Positions 1 through 5,792 of a DNA stretch of 10,538 nucleotides are shown piece after piece (within the stretch, counting starts at the first letter, position 1; each line of letters opens with the position of its first letter). The notes under the pieces are model-generated. The model was not told the DNA's origin and ran no database searches. It was given only the letters and a program-made list of their open reading frames with translations. Location: the NCBI GenBank assembly GCA_964547485.1, contig CAZJNU010000085.1, forward strand, positions 1 through 10,538, in the 5' to 3' direction. The translations under genes were made by a program, and so were the position numbers. Origin of the DNA: JACJWR01 sp964547485 (GTDB lineage Bacteria > Actinomycetota > Actinomycetes > S36-B12 > UBA10799).

Positions 1-205
1 CAGACGCCACCATCGGTGTAAGACGCACTTCGGGTTCGGGCTCCAACCCCACCCGGGAGGACCAGAAACCGGCCCACTAGAGGCCAACGGAACCGGCGGG
101 GCAGAGACGGGCTGCGGACAGGGCACGGCCGGAACGGGATGGACCTGGACCATGCCCAGCGGCCTCACCTACCGCGACACACCCGACCCGCCCCTGGACC
201 CCTAA
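1..205 (+). CDS. C-terminal fragment of a 13E12/DUF222-type HNH endonuclease (5' end outside window)
   Basis: An open frame enters from the left edge (codons from base 2) and ends at TAA 203-205. It begins RRHHRCKTHFGFGLQP and ends with WTWTMPSGLTYRDTP followed by a proline-rich tail. This matches the C-terminus of the actinobacterial 13E12/DUF222 HNH proteins, which carry a C-R/P-R-H-H-x-x-K motif (the last part of the HNH metal site) and then a W-x-W-x-x-P-x-G-x-x-Y segment. Base 1 would be the last base of the preceding codon, probably the family's Cys. Between the HNH end and WTWT lies a Gly/Thr-rich stretch of about 26 residues, longer than I expect for the family. These proteins are often multicopy and variable between strains; their biological role is poorly known. 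The fragment is short, so the family call rests on two motifs. Confidence 0.72.
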   Translation, partial: RRHHRCKTHFGFGLQPHPGGPETGPLEANGTGGAETGCGQGTAGTGWTWTMPSGLTYRDTPDPPLDP

Positions 206-376
206 CCGGCGACAGGGAGTTGACGAGGGCGAGGGAGTGGGAACCCACCCGCGCTCGCGTTCTCCCGCTCCACGAGGAACCGCTGCGGCGGAAAATGCGC
301 ACGGCGCATCCGGTTTGCCCCGCTCCGGGACTAGCATCGTGGACAAACCGTCACGACTGCCGGGAGGAGGCTCACT
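206..376 (+). promoter_or_regulatory. Intergenic region with probable promoter of the fhaA-pknB operon
   Basis: These 171 bases separate the HNH gene from fhaA and should hold the main promoter of the seven-ORF operon, because everything downstream is nearly contiguous. The best -10 candidate is TAGCAT at 332-337, which would give a leader of about 30 bases. I see no good -35 at the right spacing. TTGACG at 220-225 resembles a -35 but has no TANNNT 16-19 bases downstream. A perfect inverted repeat lies at 295-309, just upstream of the candidate promoter. A short dyad GTGGG-AA-CCCAC (237-248) might belong to the 3' end of the HNH transcript. Promoter placement is weak. Confidence 0.25.
295..309. 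repeat. Perfect inverted repeat upstream of fhaA
   Basis: ATGCGC-ACG-GCGCAT is a perfect 6-bp dyad with a 3-bp spacer. It ends 67 bases before the fhaA start and just upstream of the candidate -10 (332-337). That position suits an operator. I do not recognise the motif as that of a known regulator. Confidence 0.4.
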
Positions 377-379
377 TTG
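363..379 (+). promoter_or_regulatory. Strong ribosome binding site that favours the TTG start of fhaA
   Basis: GGAGGAGG (363-370) is an excellent Shine-Dalgarno sequence six bases before TTG at 377-379. The next in-frame start, ATG at 383, would be 12 bases away. Starting at TTG also gives the N-terminus MGMLDKFEQR, which agrees with the MG-x-L-x-x-FEQR beginning typical of the family. Confidence 0.7.
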
Positions 380-1042
380 GGAATGCTCGATAAGTTCGAA
401 CAGCGCGTCGACAAGATGGTGAACGGTGCCTTCGCAAAGGCCTTCAAGTCCGAAGTGCAGCCAGTTGAGATCGCGGCCGCCCTCCAGAAGGAAATGGATG
501 AGCGGGCCGCAGTGGTATCCCGCGCCCGGACCGTCGTCCCGAATGACTTCGCGGTCTTCCTGTCCGCCGAAGACTACGAAAGGCTGTCTGTCTATTCCGA
601 CACCTTGACAGCAGAGTTGGCGGGGATCGCCCGGGAGTACGCAACCGAGCAGCGGTACGCATTCCTCGGCCCTGTTTCGGTCGAACTCCGGGAGGAGGAG
701 GCACTAACCACTGGGCTGCTGAAGGTGCGCAGCCAGGCGCAAGCGACTGACGGACGCTCGGCCGAGTATCGTCCTCACCTGCTTGCGGCTGGCCAGCAGA
801 TCCCACTCGCCGGTTCAGTTGTGCGGCTCGGCCGGGGCAATGACGTGGACGTGAGGTTGGAGGATCCGGGGGTCTCCCGGCACCACGCCGAAGTCATCGT
901 CGGCCAGCCTCCTGTGCTGCAGGACCTGGGAAGCACGAATGGCACCTTCCTGAATGGCAACCGGGTGACCCGATCCGAGCTTGCTGAGGGCGACGTCATC
1001 CGGCTCGGCTCCACGGAACTTGTGTATCGGAGTACCGGATGA
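377..1042 (+). CDS. fhaA: FhaA: DUF3662 + FHA domain signalling protein, short-linker form
   Basis: This 221-residue protein has the two domains of FhaA. An N-terminal DUF3662 domain (about 1-120) contains the family core FKSEVQPVEIAAALQKEMD and VVPNDFAV. A C-terminal FHA domain (about 145-218) has G152-R153, S167-R168-H169-H170 and the G185-S-T-N-G-T segment, the residues that form the phosphothreonine-binding face. In mycobacteria FhaA binds phosphorylated partners of PknB, including the pseudokinase domain of the lipid II flippase MurJ (MviN), and so tunes peptidoglycan precursor export. The M. tuberculosis protein has about 527 residues with a long Gly/Pro-rich linker; here the linker is only about 20 residues. 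No membrane segment is visible, so it should be cytosolic. It is the first gene of the operon and its TGA (1040-1042) overlaps the fhaB ATG. The TTG start is supported by the RBS. Confidence 0.95.
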   Translation: MGMLDKFEQRVDKMVNGAFAKAFKSEVQPVEIAAALQKEMDERAAVVSRARTVVPNDFAVFLSAEDYERLSVYSDTLTAELAGIAREYATEQRYAFLGPVSVELREEEALTTGLLKVRSQAQATDGRSAEYRPHLLAAGQQIPLAGSVVRLGRGNDVDVRLEDPGVSRHHAEVIVGQPPVLQDLGSTNGTFLNGNRVTRSELAEGDVIRLGSTELVYRSTG

Positions 1043-1512
1043 GTGCATTAGCGCTGACTCTGTTGCGGTTCGGCTTCCTGCTGCTGCTGTGGGCCTTCGT
1101 GTTGTTCACGGTGAGCGCCTTGCGCAAGGACCTCTCGGCGCCGCAGGACGCACCGTTGCGCGGCAGCCGGACAGTCTCCCAAGAGACTGAGCGCAAGCCC
1201 CGCCAGGCCAGGGCAAAGGCGACCGCCCGCCGTCTCGTCGTCACCGAAGGGAGCCTCAGCGGCACCGTGGTTCCGCTGGGAACGTCATCGGTGACGGTCG
1301 GGCGAGCGGCCGACTCGACGTTGGTACTCGATGACGACTACGCCAGCAGTCACCACGTTCGGCTCTACCCGCACGAAGGCACTTGGGTCGTCGAGGACCT
1401 CGGCTCGACCAACGGCACCTGGATCGACCGGACCCGAGTTACCGGTCCGACGGTGCTCGCAATGGGCCAGAGCCTGCGCATCGGTCGCACGGTGATCGAG
1501 CTGCGGAAGTAG
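1039..1512 (+). CDS. fhaB: FhaB (FipA-type): membrane-anchored FHA domain protein
   Basis: The 157-residue protein starts with a single hydrophobic segment (about 5-27). A basic, charged linker (29-65) follows, then a C-terminal FHA domain (about 66-156). FHA landmarks are G88-R89, the YASSHH motif with S103/S104 and H106, and G122-S-T-N-G126. Mycobacterial FhaB usually has SSRH where this protein has SSHH (H105); that Arg-to-His change should not remove the conserved serine, histidine or asparagine ligands. In mycobacteria FhaB/FipA links Ser/Thr kinases to the division machinery and interacts with FtsZ/FtsQ under stress. The ATG (1039) sits inside the fhaA stop as ATGA, with CGGAG at 1028-1032 as a plausible RBS, so translation is probably coupled. 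Confidence 0.95.
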   Translation: MSALALTLLRFGFLLLLWAFVLFTVSALRKDLSAPQDAPLRGSRTVSQETERKPRQARAKATARRLVVTEGSLSGTVVPLGTSSVTVGRAADSTLVLDDDYASSHHVRLYPHEGTWVVEDLGSTNGTWIDRTRVTGPTVLAMGQSLRIGRTVIELRK

Positions 1513-1520
1513 CCCGGACC

Positions 1521-2897
1521 ATGTCCCTGATCCTGCGGTACGCCGCCAAGTCCGACGTCGGCCTTGTGCGCGCCGAGAACGAGGATTCCGGCTACGCCGG
1601 CTCCCGCATGCTGGTCGTCGCCGATGGGATGGGTGGTCACGCTGCCGGCGAACTGGCGAGCGCCGCTGCAGTGGCCACGTTCGCCGAACTCGACCTGGAC
1701 GAGGGTATCCAGCCCGGGGACGACGAGGTCCTAGGTCTGCTGGCAGGCGCAATCGACACCGCGCACGACGTGATCGGCCGGGTCGCCGCCGACTCCCCCG
1801 CATCTCGCGGCATGGGCACAACCCTGACCGCACTGGCCTGGCTCAACACCAGAGTCGCGCTGGCGCACATCGGCGACTCCCGCGCCTACCTGATGCGCGA
1901 CGGCAAGCTGAGCCAACTGACCCGCGACCACACGTTCGTGCAAACTCTGGTCGATGCCGGTCGGATCACCCCGGAAGAGGCAACCACTCACGAGCGCCGC
2001 AACCTACTGATGAAAGCGCTCGACGGCGTCAACGACGTGGAGTCGGACCTCTCAATCCGTGAGGTCTACCCCGGGGACCGCTTCCTTCTCTGCAGCGATG
2101 GCCTCTGCGGCGTGGTCCCGGAGCCAACGTTGGCTGCCCTCCTCGGCAGCGACTCGGACCCCACCGGAGTCGTCGACGCCCTGGTCGAGCAGGCACTACT
2201 AGCTGGCGCGCCAGACAACGTCACCGCCCTGGTTGCGGACGTAGTCGACGTGGCTGAGACCGATCCGGAGGTCCATCGCAGTCCGATCGTCGTCGGTGCG
2301 GCCTCTGAGCGACGCAATCGAGACCGTCTTCCCGGCCTGCTCTTCCCCGCCGATGCCGAGCCGGAGCAGGACCGAACTTCGACCGGAACCTCAACCCCGG
2401 CAGTCATGGCGCCGCCGGTCCAACCGGCCGCAGCTGGTCCGCCCCCCCGGCCCCGACGGCGGCGCGTGCGCGGCTACACCGTGCTTGGAGTGTTGGCCGT
2501 GATCCTGCTCGTACTGGGCAGCCTCGGCGCCTGGGCCTGGACCAGAACTCAGTACTACGTGGGCGTCTACCAGGGGTCTGTGGCTGTCTTCCAAGGGATC
2601 CCTTCCGGATTCGGCCCCCATGGCTGGTCGACGGTGGAGAACGTGTCCACGACGCAAGTCGCCGACCTGCCCGAGTACGACCGTGCCCAGGTTGAAGCCA
2701 ACATTCCGGCCAGCGATGTCGCCTCGGCGCTGGCTATCCAGAGTCGGTTGGCCGAAGCGGCGGCCGCGTGCAAGGCCCGTCCAACCCCGGTCGGCTGTCC
2801 GTCACAACCCGGGGTGACTCCGACCCCCCGACCCAGCCCCACGTCGACCCGAACGACCCAAACTCCGAATCCGGCCCTTTCGGCGGCCCGGGCATGA
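1521..2897 (+). CDS. pstP: PstP: membrane PP2C-family Ser/Thr protein phosphatase
   Basis: The 458-residue protein has an N-terminal cytosolic PP2C (PPM) domain (about 4-240). Metal-binding motifs are E19-N-E-D22, D35-G-M-G-G-H, G97-M-G-T-T, H116-I-G-D119-S, S192-D193-G and D232-N233. A linker of about 75 residues leads to one membrane segment (about 318-341) and an extracellular tail with a cysteine pair (C417, C426) and a Thr/Pro-rich end. PstP is the partner phosphatase of PknB: it removes phosphates from the kinase, PbpA and other cell-wall regulators. The ATG at 1521, eight bases after the fhaB stop, gives MSLILRYAAKSDVGLVRAENED, matching the family N-terminus; the same frame is open further upstream inside fhaB, but that part does not belong. 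The stop TGA overlaps the rodA ATG. Confidence 0.96.
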   Translation: MSLILRYAAKSDVGLVRAENEDSGYAGSRMLVVADGMGGHAAGELASAAAVATFAELDLDEGIQPGDDEVLGLLAGAIDTAHDVIGRVAADSPASRGMGTTLTALAWLNTRVALAHIGDSRAYLMRDGKLSQLTRDHTFVQTLVDAGRITPEEATTHERRNLLMKALDGVNDVESDLSIREVYPGDRFLLCSDGLCGVVPEPTLAALLGSDSDPTGVVDALVEQALLAGAPDNVTALVADVVDVAETDPEVHRSPIVVGAASERRNRDRLPGLLFPADAEPEQDRTSTGTSTPAVMAPPVQPAAAGPPPRPRRRRVRGYTVLGVLAVILLVLGSLGAWAWTRTQYYVGVYQGSVAVFQGIPSGFGPHGWSTVENVSTTQVADLPEYDRAQVEANIPASDVASALAIQSRLAEAAAACKARPTPVGCPSQPGVTPTPRPSPTSTRTTQTPNPALSAARA

Positions 2898-4300
2898 GTA
2901 CTGCGACCGAGGTTGGTACGGCGACCGAGTTGAAGGTACCGAAGCGGCGCAACATCGAGTTGGCGCTGCTGTTGTTCGCGATTGCCACCGGCGCCTTTGC
3001 CTACGCGAACGTGGACCTCACCCTGAACGGCACGTTGCCGTTGAATTTCTGGCCGCAGGTGGGTGCATTTGCCGCGCTGCTGGTCGCCGCGCACGTGGCG
3101 ATCCGCATCCTCGCGCCGTACGCCGATCCGTACCTGCTACCAGCCGTGGCGATGCTCAACATGATCGGCCTGGCGATGATTCACCGACTGGACCTCGCCG
3201 ACCGGGCGCGGGCCGAGGCAAATGGCACTCGAATGCCCAGCGCCACCGCAGATGCCCAGTTCACCTGGTTGGTCCTGGCCGTCGCTCTGTTCGTGGTGAC
3301 TCTGCTGGTCGTGCGAGATCACCGACGACTTCAGCGCTACACCTATACGGCCATGCTGGTCGGGGTGCTGCTGCTGTTACTCCCGCTGGTCCCAGGCATA
3401 GGCACCAACATCAATGGCGCGACCCTGTGGATTCGGCTGGGGCCGTTCACTTTTCAACCGTCTGAGTTGTCCAAAATTTTGCTCACGATCTTCTTCGCCG
3501 GCTATCTGGTCTTGAAGCGTGAGTCGCTGGCGGTCGTGCGCAAGAAGGTTCTCGGCCTGGGGATACCGCGCGGTCGGGACCTGGGTCCGATCATCGTCGC
3601 CTGGTTCATCGCCCTAGGCGTGCTCGCCTTCGAGAAGGATCTCGGCACCGCCCTGATGTTCTTCGGTCTCTTTGTGGTGATGCTCTATGTCGCGACCGGT
3701 CGACGTAGCTGGTTGGTCATCGGCGCCCTTCTGCTTGCCGTTGGCGGAGTGCTCGGCTACCTCGCCTTCGCTCACGTCCGGCTGCGGGTGGAGATCTGGC
3801 TGGATACTTGGTCGTACGCGCAGGACCAGTCCTACCAACTGGCCCAGGGGCTGTTCGGACTTGCCAGCGGGGGTTTGCTCGGTTCCGGTCTGGGAGAAGG
3901 CTTCCCGCAGTTCGTGCCGTTCGCCAAGTCGGACTTCATCGCCGATGCCCTCGGCGAGGAAATCGGTTTGACTGGATTGGCTGCCGTCCTGATGCTCTAC
4001 GCGATCATCGTGCAGCGGAGTTTGCGCACTGCGGTGGCCGTGCGTGACCCCTTCGGAACGCTGCTTGCCGTCGGCCTGGCGACAGTGTTGGCATTGCAGG
4101 TCTTCGTCGTCGTCGGAGGCGTCACCCGGCTGATCCCGCTGACCGGCCTGACCACACCCTTCCTGGCGGCCGGCGGCTCGGCCCTGCTCGCCAACTGGAT
4201 CATGATCGCGCTGGTGCTGCGGGTATCCGACCGCGCCCGTCGCCCTCAGCAGCCAACCGTACCGGTGGCCGACGCGACGGCTCCGGCGGTGGACGTATGA
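2894..4300 (+). CDS. rodA: RodA/FtsW-family SEDS peptidoglycan glycosyltransferase
   Basis: The 468-residue polytopic membrane protein belongs to the SEDS family, which polymerises glycan strands from lipid II. Family landmarks are FQPSELSK (187-194), the catalytic-aspartate motif EKDLGTA with D249, the QSYQLAQGLFGLASGGLLGSGLG block (312-334), KSDFIADALGEEIG (345-358) and the C-terminal signature GG-x-TRLIPLTG-x-TTPF-x-AAGGSALL (408-432). About ten or more hydrophobic helices run from residue 22 to 443. Its position before pbpA points to the RodA role (elongation) rather than FtsW. ATG at 2894 sits in the pstP stop (ATGA) with no clear RBS, so initiation probably depends on translational coupling. 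The same frame is open upstream to 2768 inside pstP, but those codons read as low-complexity Pro/Asp sequence and are not part of it. The stop overlaps the pbpA ATG. Confidence 0.95.
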   Translation: MSTATEVGTATELKVPKRRNIELALLLFAIATGAFAYANVDLTLNGTLPLNFWPQVGAFAALLVAAHVAIRILAPYADPYLLPAVAMLNMIGLAMIHRLDLADRARAEANGTRMPSATADAQFTWLVLAVALFVVTLLVVRDHRRLQRYTYTAMLVGVLLLLLPLVPGIGTNINGATLWIRLGPFTFQPSELSKILLTIFFAGYLVLKRESLAVVRKKVLGLGIPRGRDLGPIIVAWFIALGVLAFEKDLGTALMFFGLFVVMLYVATGRRSWLVIGALLLAVGGVLGYLAFAHVRLRVEIWLDTWSYAQDQSYQLAQGLFGLASGGLLGSGLGEGFPQFVPFAKSDFIADALGEEIGLTGLAAVLMLYAIIVQRSLRTAVAVRDPFGTLLAVGLATVLALQVFVVVGGVTRLIPLTGLTTPFLAAGGSALLANWIMIALVLRVSDRARRPQQPTVPVADATAPAVDV

Positions 4301-5739
4301 ACCGGCAGATCCGCAGGTTGGGGCTGGTATTCGGGGTGCTGTTGTTTGCACTGCTGATCAACCTGTCGTTCCAGCAGGTGTTCCTGGCCGACAGCATCAA
4401 AGCCCGCAGCGGCAACTCCCGAACCCTGCTGCAGGAGTACGACCGGGAGCGCGGCCCGATCCTGGTCGAGGCCTCACAGGTTGCCAAATCCATCGGTACC
4501 GATGACACCCTGAAATTCCTGCGGGTCTACTCAAACGGACCGCTGTATGCCTCTGCGACGGGTTTCTACTCGATTGTCTATGGCGCCACCGGAATCGAGA
4601 AGGCCGAGAACGGGGTGCTGTCGGGGACGGGGCCGGAGTTCTTTGTGGATCGGCTGGGCCAACTCTTCGGTGGCCAGGACGTCAAGGGTGGGGCCGTGAC
4701 TCTGACCCTGAACCCCCAGGCGCAGGAGGCGGCCTTTCAGGGCCTGGATGGCAGCGTCGGCTCGGTTACCGCGATCAATCCGAAGACCGGGGCCATCCTG
4801 GCCCTCGCACAGTCCCCCTCATTCGACCCCAACAAGCTGTCCAGTCACGACGCCAAGTCCATCACCGCCTACTACCAGGAGTTGGAGGCCGAACCAGACA
4901 AGCCGCTGCTCAATCGGCCGCTGGTGTCAACTCCGCCCCCCGGCAGCACCTTCAAACTGGTGACGGCTGCGGCCGCGCTCGAGAGCGGTCGGTACAACCG
5001 CGACTCCGAACTTCCAGGGCCGGCGGTCTATCCGCTTCCGAACTCACAGAGTTCCATCCCGAACTGGTTCGGCGGCCCATGTGGGCCGAACGACAAGACC
5101 ACCCTGCAGGCGGCGATGGTGGTGTCCTGCAACACCGCCTTCGCCTACCTCGGCAACGAGTTGGGCAATGAGACGCTGAAGGCCCAGGCCGAGAAGTTCG
5201 GCTTCAACACCTCCTTCCAAGTGCCGCTGGTCGCCGCCACCTCTCGCTATCCCGGGAACCTGGACGCCGCCCAGACAGCCCAGAGCGCGATCGGCCAGTT
5301 CAACGTCACCGCCACCAGCCTGCAGATGGCGTTAGTGGGGGCGGCGATCGGGAACGGCGGGATGGCGATGGAGCCGTACCTGGTGCAGGACACCCGCGGA
5401 TCGGACACCCAGCTGCTGTCGACCACCGAGCCACGGGAGCACGCCCGGGCGCTGTCCAGCGCAAATGCCGGGGAGTTGCTGCTGATGATGGAGGCGGTGG
5501 TCAACCAGGGCACCGGCGGTAACGCGGCGATACCTGGGATCCGCGTCGGCGGTAAGACCGGTACCGCCGAGACGGGTGGCACCAGGCCGAACGTAGCGTG
5601 GTTCGTAGCAGTCGCCCCGATAGACGACCCGCAAGTGGCCGTTGCGGTGACCGTCGAGAATGCGAACACCACGGAGGTGAGCGGCAATCAGCTCGCTGCG
5701 CCGATCGCCCGCCAGGTGATCGAGGCGCTGCTGCAATGA
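4297..5739 (+). CDS. pbpA: PbpA: class B penicillin-binding protein (D,D-transpeptidase)
   Basis: The 480-residue protein has a single N-terminal membrane anchor (about 7-30), a short dimerisation/pedestal region and a C-terminal transpeptidase domain (about 150-478). All three penicillin-binding motifs are present: S217-T-F-K220 (nucleophile S217), S277-C-N279 and K420-T-G422. The length is close to that of M. tuberculosis PbpA (491). It cross-links peptidoglycan strands outside the membrane and works as the transpeptidase partner of the neighbouring SEDS protein; in mycobacteria it is a PknB substrate reversed by PstP. The ATG overlaps the rodA stop as ATGA. Its own TGA (5737-5739) overlaps the ATG of an 18-codon ORF. 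In mycobacteria the next gene would be pknA, which is absent here. Confidence 0.96.
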   Translation: MNRQIRRLGLVFGVLLFALLINLSFQQVFLADSIKARSGNSRTLLQEYDRERGPILVEASQVAKSIGTDDTLKFLRVYSNGPLYASATGFYSIVYGATGIEKAENGVLSGTGPEFFVDRLGQLFGGQDVKGGAVTLTLNPQAQEAAFQGLDGSVGSVTAINPKTGAILALAQSPSFDPNKLSSHDAKSITAYYQELEAEPDKPLLNRPLVSTPPPGSTFKLVTAAAALESGRYNRDSELPGPAVYPLPNSQSSIPNWFGGPCGPNDKTTLQAAMVVSCNTAFAYLGNELGNETLKAQAEKFGFNTSFQVPLVAATSRYPGNLDAAQTAQSAIGQFNVTATSLQMALVGAAIGNGGMAMEPYLVQDTRGSDTQLLSTTEPREHARALSSANAGELLLMMEAVVNQGTGGNAAIPGIRVGGKTGTAETGGTRPNVAWFVAVAPIDDPQVAVAVTVENANTTEVSGNQLAAPIARQVIEALLQ

Positions 5740-5792
5740 CGACACCGACCAAGACCCGCACCACCAACCAGCTCGCAGAGGAGAAGTCGTGA
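5736..5792 (+). CDS. Possible 18-codon ORF linking pbpA and pknB by overlaps at both ends
   Basis: ATG at 5736-5738 overlaps the pbpA stop (ATGA), and TGA at 5790-5792 overlaps the pknB GTG (GTGA). The product would be MTTPTKTRTTNQLAEEKS, hydrophilic and Thr-rich, with no domain I recognise. Its codons 15-16 (GAG GAG) also form the pknB RBS, AGAGGAG. This mirrors the ATGA coupling at other junctions of the operon, so ribosomes leaving pbpA could pass through it to pknB. It lies exactly where pknA sits in mycobacteria, but I see no kinase sequence in it, so calling it a pknA relic would be speculation. It could also be a chance frame in a 49-base spacer. Translation is not proven. Confidence 0.4.
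   Translation: MTTPTKTRTTNQLAEEKS
5777..5791 (+). promoter_or_regulatory. Ribosome binding site setting the GTG start of pknB
   Basis: AGAGGAG at 5777-5783 lies five bases before GTG 5789-5791. It supports that start, and the resulting protein begins MTQARRLGDRYELGDELGRGG, leaving the usual short lead before the kinase glycine loop. pknB can therefore load ribosomes itself besides any coupling. Confidence 0.65.

Noticed and set aside
1..65. A tRNA-Leu-like 3' end (sequence ending in GGACCA, with GGGTT...AACCC pairing)
   Set aside because: No T arm with the TTCRA loop and no matching acceptor strand can be built; the frame reads through as the end of an HNH endonuclease.
220..248. TTGACG at 220-225 as the -35 of the fhaA promoter
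   Set aside because: No TANNNT lies at 16-19 bases spacing; the following sequence is C-rich.
139..393. 84-residue + strand frame, and the opposing - strand frame at 77-346
   Set aside because: They have no recognisable motif and conflict with the HNH frame and the fhaA start.
3614..4351. 245-residue open frame antisense to rodA
   Set aside because: Gln/Glu/His-rich shadow of membrane-protein codons; the sense frame has all SEDS motifs.
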